64,000 bases of DNA from Pseudoalteromonas amylolytica (GCF_001854605.1 NZ_MKJU01000038.1:17401-81400); one strand, 5' to 3'; shown: positions 35,812 to 43,535, counted from the stretch's first letter. The notes: generated from the sequence alone by a model not told the origin. Numbers and translations: made by a program.

Positions 35812-37016
35812 GCGACGTTCTCCTTTGTACGATCCTGAAGTTCACCCTCAGCACTGGTCACTTGCCACTCACCTGTAAGCAGTTTTTGCATCAGACCGCG
35901 TTTTTGGCTGCGGTATTTTTCAAGGAGTTCTTTTACTAAATCAATTTCCTTTTTAGCAATATTAAGCTTGCTGGCGATATCCTTTTGCTCTTGAATACAA
36001 GGTATCTTTACCTCTAATTTCTTCAAAGCGTTTAGCTTTAATGCTGTACGTGTACCGCCCTGAACTTCGCGCGATAAAGCTCGCCTAAATGCAGGAGAGT
36101 TCAAGAAATAATATAAAAAATCAGAGTCCATGTTTTGTTTTGGAGAAAATACACCATATGCAGGGCTAATTAAGCCTTTGTCGATTATGGTTTGTTTGTT
36201 GAATACAAATAAACCATCATCACTCATTGACCTGAATGTGAAGTCCCCACGACTCATTATCTTGTAGCCACTATTATCTTTGCTTGCTACTTGTTTAGAG
36301 AAGTAGTCCTCTTGCAGAAAAATTCCTCGGCGAGAGGAGGTTAAGCAAGGGTATAAATCAGGCGTAGTGCTTTTCTCTTTTTTCTCAACGATAAACTCAC
36401 CTAATGTACTTGTGTTCCATCGTTTTGATTTAGGGTTGTTTAAAAGAAGTTGCGACTTCAGCCACTCAAACTGCTTTTCCTTAGCCGCAATTAACGCCTC
36501 TGTTTTTTCGATGGCATTGTCCCACTCTCTGGCAATTTTAACTATGCTCTGTTGCTGCTGCATTGAAAACTCTGGAACCCTCAGCGACTCAACAACAGAT
36601 TTAGTTATTTTTGCCATTGTGCTACTTGTGCCAGATGCACATCGCATAAAATGCTTTCTCGCTGGGGCACTTTGTAGAATCAATTCCATAAAATCTGGAA
36701 TGATTTTCTCTTCATCAACTCGAAATTTCATCATCAAATCAGGATAAGAACAGTTAGATAGCCCCCCACGATAGAGAGCTGCTCTTCCAACCTTATCAAG
36801 TGTATTTGAGCGACTAACCAAGAAATCACCAGACTCAATAGGAAATTTATCAGCTTGCGTATTGGACTCTGGAACCCATTTTACCTGCGAGAGATCTAGT
36901 CCCGTGCCAGTCAGAGCGCCAAGTCCAAGTACAACTTTTGAAGTCGGCTTATCAGTACAAACAGGCGAATAACCATTTTTTACTGGAGTAGCAAGAAAGT
37001 GCTTCAGTTTTTTCAT
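35808..37016 (-). CDS. hsdS: Type I restriction specificity subunit HsdS (two target-recognition domains)
   Basis: 402 residues with the two-TRD plan: TRD1 about 1-150, the central conserved helical spacer (QQQQSIVKIAREWDNAIEKTEALI), TRD2 about 200-345 and a C-terminal conserved helix pair (QEQKDIASKLNIAKKEIDLV ... KYRSQKRGLMQKLLTGEW). TRDs decide the split DNA target. The base composition is clearly more A/T-rich than hsdR and hsdM, as is usual for swapped specificity genes. Starts in a 4-bp overlap with dinD. Confidence 0.93.
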   Translation of the reverse strand: MKKLKHFLATPVKNGYSPVCTDKPTSKVVLGLGALTGTGLDLSQVKWVPESNTQADKFPIESGDFLVSRSNTLDKVGRAALYRGGLSNCSYPDLMMKFRVDEEKIIPDFMELILQSAPARKHFMRCASGTSSTMAKITKSVVESLRVPEFSMQQQQSIVKIAREWDNAIEKTEALIAAKEKQFEWLKSQLLLNNPKSKRWNTSTLGEFIVEKKEKSTTPDLYPCLTSSRRGIFLQEDYFSKQVASKDNSGYKIMSRGDFTFRSMSDDGLFVFNKQTIIDKGLISPAYGVFSPKQNMDSDFLYYFLNSPAFRRALSREVQGGTRTALKLNALKKLEVKIPCIQEQKDIASKLNIAKKEIDLVKELLEKYRSQKRGLMQKLLTGEWQVTSAEGELQDRTKENVA

Positions 37017-37855
37017 TGATCACTCTCCAACTTCTTCTGTGCACGCGCCAACTGGGGAATGCCTTTTTCCGGCGTTGGCAAATCCTCTGGCATAGTGCCG
37101 CCTAGTTCCTCAATAGTAGCGCGCACTTTGGCACCTACTTCAAAATGAGTTTGGTTGGCATGGACTTTATTGCTGACCTTATCACGCTTAAGTTTCTCTT
37201 CCGTTTGCGTGGCACGGAACAGGTTAGCGGCAAGCTCGGTACTGCCCATGTGGTCGAGGATTTTTTGGCTCTTTTTTAAGCCTTTGTGTTGGTGAATAGC
37301 TTTATTGTCTAACCCGCCATATAAGCCTTTGTAGCCATGGTTTTGGAAAATGGCGTAGTCCAAACCAGACTCAACACCTGCATCACGGGCTGCAGCGGCC
37401 AGTTGCTTGTTATGGTCGGCCAGTTCATTGCGCAGCATTAAACGCTTTTGGTCTTCATTTAGTTGCTGAAAACCAGTGTCATCCTGTAGCTCTTGGCGAC
37501 GAGTCTGAATGGCAAAATAGGTCTGCCCATTGGCGATCACCGGCTTGCTGGCATCACCGTTTTGCACAATGAGGTAACAGGCGTAACGGGAAAGCTGATA
37601 ATCACGGGTAGTTCGCTTAGCCCCCGAGCCAATATCGACCATTTTTCCCACCTGGGAAAAATGGTCTTCACTCGACTGGCCGGAGCCCTCACAAGCTGTG
37701 ATCGCTTTTTTGATAACACGCTCAAACTTGTCCCAAGTACTGTAGTCAAGAACAGTCTGTAACTCTCTGGCATACCAGAACTCGTTACCTTCAGATTCAT
37801 GCTTTAAGCTTTCAAAGCTGGTATGTTCTGGTTGGGTAAGTTGCTTGTTACTCAT
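37013..37855 (-). CDS. dinD: DNA damage-inducible protein D (DinD)
   Basis: 280 residues (E. coli DinD 274), closely similar from memory: SRYACYLIVQNGDASKPVIA, GQTYFAIQTRRQEL, AIFQNHGYKGLYGGLDNKAI, KILDHMGSTELAANLFRATQ. E. coli DinD is SOS-induced and has been reported to interfere with RecA filaments; the N-terminal part has a BRO-N/antirepressor-like fold. Here it is inside the hsd operon, overlapping hsdS by 4 bp and preceded by a microprotein gene. No CTG-N10-CAG LexA box was found directly upstream, so it is likely expressed with hsdMSR. A 30-bp perfect palindrome inside the gene (37637-37666) encodes DHFSQVGKMV. Confidence 0.92.
   Translation of the reverse strand: MSNKQLTQPEHTSFESLKHESEGNEFWYARELQTVLDYSTWDKFERVIKKAITACEGSGQSSEDHFSQVGKMVDIGSGAKRTTRDYQLSRYACYLIVQNGDASKPVIANGQTYFAIQTRRQELQDDTGFQQLNEDQKRLMLRNELADHNKQLAAAARDAGVESGLDYAIFQNHGYKGLYGGLDNKAIHQHKGLKKSQKILDHMGSTELAANLFRATQTEEKLKRDKVSNKVHANQTHFEVGAKVRATIEELGGTMPEDLPTPEKGIPQLARAQKKLESDQ
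37637..37666. repeat. Perfect 30-bp palindrome within dinD
   Basis: GACCATTTTTCCCA/TGGGAAAAATGGTC with a 2-base centre. Same outer ACCATTTT/AAAATGGT as two palindromes in the adjacent microprotein gene. On the coding strand it encodes DHFSQVGKMV. Confidence 0.75.
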
Positions 37856-37968
37856 CGCGTACCTCCCACCATTTTCGTGACTTCACGCAAATGGTTTGTA
37901 GTGCCGTACTTACACTTAGACACCATTTTGTTGGCGTCAACAAAATGGTTGTTGTTCGTCATACTCAT
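37852..37968 (-). CDS. 38-aa microprotein bridging hsdM and dinD, two (N)HxxxVxKMV-like units
   Basis: ATG at 37966-37968 overlaps the hsdM stop as ATGA, and its TGA (37852-37854) overlaps the dinD ATG, so it is a complete link in the chain of 4-bp overlaps that couples the whole operon. The product is MSMTNNNHFVDANKMV, then SKCKYGTTNHLREVTKMVGGTR. Both NHFVDANKMV and NHLREVTKMV resemble DHFSQVGKMV in the DinD that follows. At DNA level each unit is a near-perfect palindrome. Whether the peptide acts alone, derives from a duplicated dinD fragment, or is an artefact of a spreading DNA hairpin cannot be settled from sequence. Confidence 0.65.
   Translation of the reverse strand: MSMTNNNHFVDANKMVSKCKYGTTNHLREVTKMVGGTR
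37868..37895. repeat. Palindrome ACCATTTTCGTGA/TCACGCAAATGGT
   Basis: 13-bp arms with one mismatch and a 2-base centre; encodes NHLREVTKMV on the minus strand. Confidence 0.7.
37922..37949. repeat. Palindrome ACCATTTTGTTG/CAACAAAATGGT
   Basis: 12-bp perfect arms and a 4-base centre; encodes NHFVDANKMV on the minus strand. Inner bases differ from the other two palindromes but keep pairing. Confidence 0.7.
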
Positions 37969-39587
37969 TCAGCCACCTCCGTTGTGTTGCTTTGCGCCTC
38001 GTTAGGTACGATATCCTTTAACAGCGCCGCCATTTTGCTGCGAACATCGGCAAGTTCGCTTTCAAGGCTGGTGATCTCAGCCTGTACCGCCACAATATCA
38101 ATCTCGATTTCTTCTTCGAAGGTGTCGACGTAGCGCGGGATATTCAGGTTAAAGTCGTTCTCTTTGATCTCGTCAAAGGTGGCTAAATGGGCGTATTTTT
38201 CTACCTCTTCACGGGTTGTTACCGCTGCAACAATTTTGTCTAGGTGTTCATCCAGCAGGATGTTTTGGTTTTTCCCTGCTTGGTAATGGTCTTTGCCGCT
38301 GGCATCGACAAACAGCACGTCTTTGCGGTTTTCATTGGCACCACCTTTTTCACGTGAGCGGTCAAATATCAGGATTGCCACTGGAATACCTGTACTTGGG
38401 AACAAGTTGCCGGGCAAACCGATCACAGCATCTAACAGGTTTTCTTCAATGAGCTTTTGACGAATGCGTAGTTCCGCCGCACCTCTAAACAGCACACCAT
38501 GAGGCACCACTACGGCAATGCGGCCTTCTTTTTCAACGGCGGCTTCAACCATGTGGCTGATAAAGGCAAAGTCTGCCTTTGATTTAGGTGGTAGACCGCG
38601 CCAATAGCGGTTGTATCTGTCGGATTCAACGTCTTCTGAACCCCATTTGTCGAGTGAAAATGGAGGGTTGGCAACCACGTTATCAAACTTCATCAGCCTG
38701 TCATTTTCGACCAACGCTGGTGAGGTGAGGGTGTTACACCATTCGATACGAGCAGAGTCGGAGCCGTGCAAGAACATATTCATACGCGCAAGCGCCCAAG
38801 TGCTGCCGTTGACTTCCATGCCATAGAGTGAGTAATTGCGGTCACCTACTTGACGAGCGGCTTCAATCAATAGCCCGGCTGAGCCACAGGCAGGGTCACA
38901 AATACGAGCCCCCGATTTTGGTGCAGACAGACGCGCAACCAGCTCAGAGACTTTATGAGGGGTGTAGAATTCACCTGCTTTTTTACCTGCATCGGAGCCA
39001 AAGCGCTCAATAAGGTAGATGTAGGTATTACCAATCACATCTTCAGACACGCGCGATGGGCTCATGTCGAGTGCGGGCTTGTTGAAGTCATCCAGCAAGG
39101 TTTTTAGGCGGCGGTTGCGGTCTTTGGTTTTACCCAAATTGGCTTCGCTATTGAAGTCGATGTTACGGAATACGCCTTCTAACTTGGCTTTGTTCGCGGT
39201 TTCAATATGCTCTAAAACAATGTTGATCAGCTCGCCGATGTTGGGTTCGTTTTTACGCTCTAACAATGAATAGTAGTTGGCCAAAAAGGTGTCGGTAACA
39301 ACGGTTTTCTTCTCTTTGGTTGCTGGGTCTTCAATTTCTTCTGTCAGTTCCACCATTGGCAGCACAAAACGCTCGCGCTCAAGCTTACGTCTGATACGGA
39401 CGTCATCGTCACCGTACTGTTTTTTATATTCTGCGTAGTGGTCATTCCATACATCGGAGATGTATTTTACGAACAGCATTACTAGGATGTAGTCTTTATA
39501 TTGCGCAGGGTCTACCGCGCCTCGGAAAGTATCGCATGCAGCCCATGCTGCATTGTTGATGTCTTTTTGCTGAATTTTATCGCTCAT
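37965..39587 (-). CDS. hsdM: Type I restriction-modification methyltransferase subunit HsdM
   Basis: 540 residues. N6-adenine methyltransferase: the SAM-binding motif is ICDPACGSAGLLIEAARQ (motif I) and the catalytic NPPF is in FDNVVANPPFSLDKWG (motif IV). The HsdM-typical AGEFYTPHKVSELVARL precedes motif I; the N-terminal HsdM_N helical region (NNAAWAACDTFRGAVDP) is complete. It pairs with HsdS to methylate hemimethylated sites and protects host DNA. First of the tightly coupled hsdM-microprotein-dinD-hsdS-hsdR-ygjP chain. Two small genes and a half-HsdS lie upstream on the same strand. Confidence 0.96.
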   Translation of the reverse strand: MSDKIQQKDINNAAWAACDTFRGAVDPAQYKDYILVMLFVKYISDVWNDHYAEYKKQYGDDDVRIRRKLERERFVLPMVELTEEIEDPATKEKKTVVTDTFLANYYSLLERKNEPNIGELINIVLEHIETANKAKLEGVFRNIDFNSEANLGKTKDRNRRLKTLLDDFNKPALDMSPSRVSEDVIGNTYIYLIERFGSDAGKKAGEFYTPHKVSELVARLSAPKSGARICDPACGSAGLLIEAARQVGDRNYSLYGMEVNGSTWALARMNMFLHGSDSARIEWCNTLTSPALVENDRLMKFDNVVANPPFSLDKWGSEDVESDRYNRYWRGLPPKSKADFAFISHMVEAAVEKEGRIAVVVPHGVLFRGAAELRIRQKLIEENLLDAVIGLPGNLFPSTGIPVAILIFDRSREKGGANENRKDVLFVDASGKDHYQAGKNQNILLDEHLDKIVAAVTTREEVEKYAHLATFDEIKENDFNLNIPRYVDTFEEEIEIDIVAVQAEITSLESELADVRSKMAALLKDIVPNEAQSNTTEVAE

Positions 39588-39620
39588 AAATGGCCCTCAA
39601 ATTTGGTCAGTGTCTATAGG

Positions 39621-39650
39621 GCGGGGCAGGCTATACCGGTAGCGCCCCGC
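39621..39650. repeat. G/C-rich hairpin upstream of hsdM
   Basis: GCGGGGC pairs with GCCCCGC across about 16 bases, between the hsdM start and the small gene at 39669. It stands out in an A/T-rich setting and may work as an attenuator or a REP-like element. There is no T-run. Confidence 0.5.
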
Positions 39651-39668
39651 TAGCTGTAAGTTAAAAGG

Positions 39669-39899
39669 TTAAGAATCGAGTACGGCAGACTGAGTCCAGG
39701 TAATCGACCGCCCAAATGGAGGGTAAATCGATGTACTATCCTTTATGGTGTACCGTGCAATGACTTCACCTTGCTCGTTTAGCTCTTCACATTCATAGGT
39801 ATCAGTGTCTTGACCTTTTCGTTGCGACCACTGACTACTTACGATGTTGAGGGTATGCGATTCAGGTACACCTATTTTCTTTTTGTATTCATCACTCAT
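39669..39899 (-). CDS. 76-aa protein of unknown function in the restriction locus
   Basis: MSDEYKKKIGVPESHTLNIV, ending ITWTQSAVLDS. ATG follows AAGGAGCCCTC. Looks like a small soluble beta-rich protein (CEELNEQGEVIARYTIKD). It starts 9 bp after the DUF2188 stop and is on the strand of the hsd genes. Family not recognised; a partner of the DUF2188 protein is possible. Confidence 0.7.
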   Translation of the reverse strand: MSDEYKKKIGVPESHTLNIVSSQWSQRKGQDTDTYECEELNEQGEVIARYTIKDSTSIYPPFGRSITWTQSAVLDS

Positions 39900-39908
39900 G
39901 AGGGCTCC

Positions 39909-40154
39909 TTATCCTTTAATGTCTTTAGGGTCGTTACCATGGCTATCTTTGCGTTGTATCTGGCCGTCTTTGCCATGTATAAAAAGCTCAGAGCCTTCGC
40001 GCTTGCTTTGTTCGCGCGCCGCAGCTTCGGCCTCTTTTTTGGTGCTGTGTACGCTTGAAGCGCGTTCTGCACCGCCTTTTTTGTTCGCCCATCCATCAGG
40101 ATGTGGTACGACATGTCGGGTATTGCCCTTGCTTGATGATGTATTCTTTGCCAT
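39909..40154 (-). CDS. DUF2188 domain protein
   Basis: 81 residues. The DUF2188 pattern is clear: HVVPHPDGWANKKGGAERAS, SSVHSTKKEAEAAAREQ, SELFIHGKDGQIQRKDSHG. Function unknown in the family; such proteins are frequent in islands and next to restriction genes. ATG follows AGGAGCCAGAATT. The overlapping frame at 39896-40177 lacks family features and is rejected. Confidence 0.85.
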   Translation of the reverse strand: MAKNTSSSKGNTRHVVPHPDGWANKKGGAERASSVHSTKKEAEAAAREQSKREGSELFIHGKDGQIQRKDSHGNDPKDIKG

Positions 40155-40233
40155 AATTCTGGCTCCTGTTTTTTCAAATGAAACGTGGATTAAAGTTTTG
40201 CTAAAAGTGCGGTCACACTTTCGGCTCGTCTAA

Positions 40234-40257
40234 ACCCAGTAACTGTCATTACTGGGT
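40234..40257 (-). terminator. Hairpin at the end of the half-hsdS gene
   Basis: ACCCAGTAA/TTACTGGGT, 9-bp perfect stem with a 6-base loop; includes the stop codon of the 40249 gene. Only a weak T-run follows on the minus strand. Confidence 0.55.
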
Positions 40258-40827
40258 ATTCATTGCTAAATTCATTAATATTGCGTCAGTTAACACCTCC
40301 TTTTTCTTTGCTAATGCATTCATTAGCTTCTGCTCGTTGATGGATAATTGGTAAATCGCAACGATCTTTTTCTGCACATCGAGACTAGGGACTACTATCT
40401 CCAGATCCTCAAGTGCAGGTTTGCCAATCATTCTTACCGATGTTCCTGTTGCCTTACTTTGTAATGCTGCTTGTGAAGTCGGTTGATTAATAAACCAGCA
40501 TAAATACGCTGGCATAACCGAATCACTTTCAACTCGAATTCGCAACAGTGGCGCAGCGATAACAGCATCACTCAACTCTTGGTCAATCAATGCTGCCGTA
40601 TTAGTTTGCCCCCTAGAGCGAAAGGCTAAGTCGTTATGTTTAACTCTGTGATGATCCTTTAAGTCCTGCATAGCAATCTGCACTAGCTCTTGGGCATTAA
40701 CTCGGTTATCTTCAGTAAGATCCTTCATCTGAATAACAGAGATATTTCCATTAGCGTCTGGCTCAAGCTTTGACCTAAAAGAGTGTCCCATCTGTACAGA
40801 GGCAATTTTTGTCAAATTAACTTTCAT
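40249..40827 (-). CDS. Single-TRD (half-size) HsdS-like protein
   Basis: 192 residues from the ATG at 40825-40827, which follows GAGGTGACG; an upstream in-frame ATG at 40902 would add 25 residues without support. It has one HsdS target-recognition domain: KIASVQMGHSFRSKLEPDA ... NGNISVIQMKDL ... DLAFRSRGQTNTAAL ... YLCWFINQPTSQAALQSKATGT ... and the conserved C-terminal helix LDVQKKIVAIYQLSINEQKLM. Truncated HsdS proteins can dimerise to make an alternative specificity. It could compete with the full HsdS for HsdM, or be a leftover of recombination. Own terminator-like hairpin after the stop. Confidence 0.8.
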   Translation of the reverse strand: MKVNLTKIASVQMGHSFRSKLEPDANGNISVIQMKDLTEDNRVNAQELVQIAMQDLKDHHRVKHNDLAFRSRGQTNTAALIDQELSDAVIAAPLLRIRVESDSVMPAYLCWFINQPTSQAALQSKATGTSVRMIGKPALEDLEIVVPSLDVQKKIVAIYQLSINEQKLMNALAKKKEVLTDAILMNLAMNTQ

Positions 40828-41280
40828 CGTCACCTCAAGTTCGTTGTAATGGCGTTTCTGCAAATTTTTAATAAGCTTAAGCTGAGATTCATAAGCTGTC
40901 AATCACTTATTTTGCAAAAACGTCGTTACTGTAAAACTTATTAACGGTGATTTACCCAAAGTCAGCCCATTTCACATTTAAAATCTCCCCTCAAATAGCC
41001 ATATAGTGACAATGGTATTTAACTCCCTATAGCTAACTTTGAATTGGATTAACCAGCAATAAAATGCGTAAAAATGATGTCACCATCGAAAAAACTACCT
41101 GCGTGAAGACGAATAGTGCTACTAACTAAGTTGAACCATTGTTCACACATCTGTCATTTATCCTGCCAAAAAACCATCTAAAAACCACTTTGAGATTTCA
41201 ACTGGCCGCGCCTCATACAATTAGCGTATCGAAAAACAACCCAAAAGCGCTCTTACTCTCTGCCCACAGCGTGCAGCCCT

Positions 41281-41306
41281 ATGGGCTTTCACATGTGAAA
41301 GCCCAT
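41281..41306. repeat. 26-bp perfect palindrome
   Basis: ATGGGCTTTCACA/TGTGAAAGCCCAT. It contains the 16-bp core CTTTCACATGTGAAAG seen at 30644-30659. Confidence 0.65.
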
Positions 41307-41334
41307 CAGCCCTCATGCACTACAAACAGACAGA

Positions 41335-41480
41335 ATCCCACAATAATCTAGAAATTTACCGCCACAATCCCACCAAAAAAATAATCGACACTCAGATCCC
41401 ACAATGATTGGAGTACAACGCCCTACATCCCCGCCACAACAATAAACCAACGAAAATAATCCGTAGCAACATCCCACAAA
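41335..41480 (+). repeat. Iteron-like ATCCCACAA direct repeats
   Basis: ATCCCACAA at 41335, ATCCCACCAA at 41367, ATCCCACAA at 41396 and ATCCCACAA at 41471; spacings 32, 29 and 75 bp. Confidence 0.5.
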
Positions 41481-41648
41481 GATAGGTATCTGGAGAGCAC
41501 AGGGATAGGTCCCAGGAGAGGAATCGCTGCCATGCTTCCCAATCAGCGGTGGGACACGAGGAAAATTATGCGCTCAAAAAGGGCAATTAGAGATGCGTAA
41601 GTAACCGTACGTTTGCGCTACCTTGAGCAAAACAAACAAGGAGCCACT

Positions 41649-42227
41649 ATGACTGTATTAAATGAACATTCCGCCGCCTATCAATGGCATCAACGAGCCC
41701 AGCAGCGACACCCCGAAAATGAACCAGAATGCTTTGAACTCGCTCTATCACAATCGCTCAAAGCCCTCGCTGATATCGAAAACTTTGCAATGCAGGAACC
41801 CTATCTACTGGAGTTTTTAGCCAGTTACTACGCTAACCAGTTTTGGCGAACCCATAGAGCCCATAAGGAAACCTCACCTGGTCGCTACGGCTGTCGGGTT
41901 CGGATTCGCAACCATCGCTTTGAAGCGGCTTGGTACTACAACTGGTATATCAGTACCAATCAAATGGCACAGCGACACAACAAAGAACAACGTGTTCGTT
42001 CTAAGCATTTAGCCAAAGGCAAAGGCTTTCGTTACCCACCGGGGCGCTTTTCAAAAGCCAACGATGAATGGGAATCCGATCTTATTGAGTACACAGAAGA
42101 TGCCTTCGCACTGATCCGTGAAGTGCGGCATGAAATCCTCACCATCAAACAAAAAGCGCAAATCTGTACAAAACGACTTAACAAACTTAGTGAACACTTT
42201 CAAAAAATGGAGAAGCAAAATGGCTAA
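41649..42227 (+). CDS. MobI-like conjugative mobilization protein (tentative)
   Basis: 192 residues from the ATG at 41649, which follows AAGGAGCCACT. The central part RYGCRVRIRNHRFEAAWYYN and the C-terminal half (KHLAKGKGFRYPPGRFSKAN ... WESDLIEYTEDAFALIREVR) look to me like the MobI family of SXT/IncC elements, which is needed for oriT processing; this is from memory. It follows the largest noncoding gap of the island, where an oriT would be expected. Its last 8 bases overlap the next gene. No relaxase is present, so mobilization would depend on a helper. Confidence 0.5.
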   Translation: MTVLNEHSAAYQWHQRAQQRHPENEPECFELALSQSLKALADIENFAMQEPYLLEFLASYYANQFWRTHRAHKETSPGRYGCRVRIRNHRFEAAWYYNWYISTNQMAQRHNKEQRVRSKHLAKGKGFRYPPGRFSKANDEWESDLIEYTEDAFALIREVRHEILTIKQKAQICTKRLNKLSEHFQKMEKQNG

Positions 42228-42729
42228 GAAAACCATACCAAACGTCGGTATTACCGACTATTACGGAGAACTAGATCTATCAGATTTTGATATTGCACTG
42301 CCAGAACAATCTCCGTTGCCAAAATTAATCAAAGATTTACCTCTGTTTGTCGCCTATGAATCGAAGATACTAACGGTTGCGGCTAAAGACCTTGAAGCAC
42401 GATTGGAAAAGCTGTGCAAAGCTCTGACAGCTGAGTACAAAGTGAAATATCCAATACGCTACAAATTCAAAGTCAAAAAATCAAAAGGCTTACCAGAGAT
42501 CACATGGTATCGCCTAATTCTTCATCGCTATCCAGACGAAGAGCTTGAAGAAAAAGAAGTATCCGAAGGGGTATTGAGACGTTTTTCAAACGCAATGCCC
42601 TGGGAGATCCCGCTGTATCTTCATTTGCTAGACCAGATCAAACGACTGGAACAGCGTGTGAGGCCTACAAGAGAGCTGTCTAGCCAGGTGAGAAAAACGA
42701 TGCGAGCGATAGAAAAGCTGCAAATTTAG
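42220..42729 (+). CDS. Protein of unknown function coupled to the MobI-like gene
   Basis: 169 residues from the ATG at 42220 (MAKKTIPNVGITDYYGELDL), preceded by GGAGAAGCAAA; a longer reading from 42118 overlaps the previous gene widely and is rejected. It is soluble, rich in Lys/Glu/Leu, with a helical C-terminus (LHLLDQIKRLEQRVRPTREL). The 8-bp overlap suggests co-translation with the MobI-like protein. Family not recognised. Confidence 0.7.
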   Translation: MAKKTIPNVGITDYYGELDLSDFDIALPEQSPLPKLIKDLPLFVAYESKILTVAAKDLEARLEKLCKALTAEYKVKYPIRYKFKVKKSKGLPEITWYRLILHRYPDEELEEKEVSEGVLRRFSNAMPWEIPLYLHLLDQIKRLEQRVRPTRELSSQVRKTMRAIEKLQI

Positions 42730-42833
42730 TTCTATCCAATCAGGAAGCTTCATGCCGTGAAATGAAGCTTCTACCCACAGTTTGCATTTTCAAAATCGAT
42801 GATACGCTGGTAGTAAAGTGAGGAGAAAATGCT

Positions 42834-43535
42834 GTGATGAGATTGAAAGTTCAGGTTGAAAAAATCAATGCTGAAAGCGTCGAAGTCGCGTGGTTCACGG
42901 GGTTGAACAATCACGGTATCGTTACGGTTCAAATTGCTCAAAGTGAGTTCCGGTGCGCTATCGCAGAGTTAACGGCGGCAAGGTTCTTAATACTCGACAA
43001 ACAGGTATTCGGGCGCGTACCAAACAGCGGTAAAGGTCTCGCACTCAGCCTAACCAAAGAAACCATTTTAGCGGTCAAGAATGAAGCTCTCAAAACTGCC
43101 GCACTGTTTTTGTCCAACCATCTATCCGGTATCAAACTTTATTCTGACGAGATTGTTGATATCACTCATCCAGAAACAAAAGACATTGTTACGCCTTATG
43201 CTTCACCCTATCCTACGTTTGAGGTTGCAAAACTTGGCACCATCGCCATCAGTAACCATGCAATGCAACGCTACCAACAAAGACACAGGCAAGGTGATAT
43301 TCGCAATCCATGGCATAGCTTACAGAAGCAACTCTCCCATCCAAATCTAGAAAGACTGGCTTTGTCATCAAGAACACGTTTTCAAAAGCTACTCCGCTAC
43401 GGAAGCGAGCAACATGAAATTTGGGCCAACCCTACAGGCAATCTTTACTTCCAAATTGCATCCTTAGCGGAACACAAGTTGGTTGTGACGGTTTTTTCTC
43501 AGGTAACGCATGCTTTCAATGAAATTCATGCTTAG
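42834..43535 (+). CDS. Unknown protein with HA..RYQQRH motif (possible DUF4258/BECR-like fold)
   Basis: 233 residues; GTG at 42834 or ATG at 42837 after AGGAGAAAATGCT. The C-terminal 100 residues have AISNHAMQRYQQRH followed by a helical part and beta strands (RYGSEQHEIWANPTGNLYFQ ... LVVTVFSQ). A His, Arg-x3-Arg start and a late 'hkLVVTVf' strand are typical of DUF4258-like, RelE/BECR-fold proteins, among which are RNase toxins; this is inference. The N-terminal half resembles nothing I know. The stop codon lies within a CTTAG-N5-CTAAG operator of the XRE repressor. Confidence 0.6.
   Translation: MMRLKVQVEKINAESVEVAWFTGLNNHGIVTVQIAQSEFRCAIAELTAARFLILDKQVFGRVPNSGKGLALSLTKETILAVKNEALKTAALFLSNHLSGIKLYSDEIVDITHPETKDIVTPYASPYPTFEVAKLGTIAISNHAMQRYQQRHRQGDIRNPWHSLQKQLSHPNLERLALSSRTRFQKLLRYGSEQHEIWANPTGNLYFQIASLAEHKLVVTVFSQVTHAFNEIHA

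Larger units (their letters stand above)
40828..41648. other. 821-bp repeat-rich noncoding region; candidate oriT
   Basis: No supported gene. It has a 26-bp perfect palindrome at 41281-41306, four ATCCCAC(A/C) direct repeats at 41335, 41367, 41396 and 41471, and the promoter plus ribosome-binding site of the MobI-like gene that follows. In SXT/R391 and IncC elements the origin of transfer lies in a large intergenic gap just upstream of mobI, so this is the natural candidate. Sequence identity to a known oriT was not checked. Confidence 0.45.

Noticed and set aside
38350..38365. TTTTTCACGTGAGCGG as a third parS
   Set aside because: Only the CACGTG core and a few flanks match; outer bases differ from parS.
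39896..40177. 93-codon frame overlapping the DUF2188 gene
   Set aside because: The other frame matches the DUF2188 pattern and has the AGGAG site; this one is a shadow.
41335..41480. CRISPR array reading of the ATCCCACAA repeats
   Set aside because: Repeats are only 9-10 bp, spacing is 29-75 bp and irregular, and no cas genes are present.
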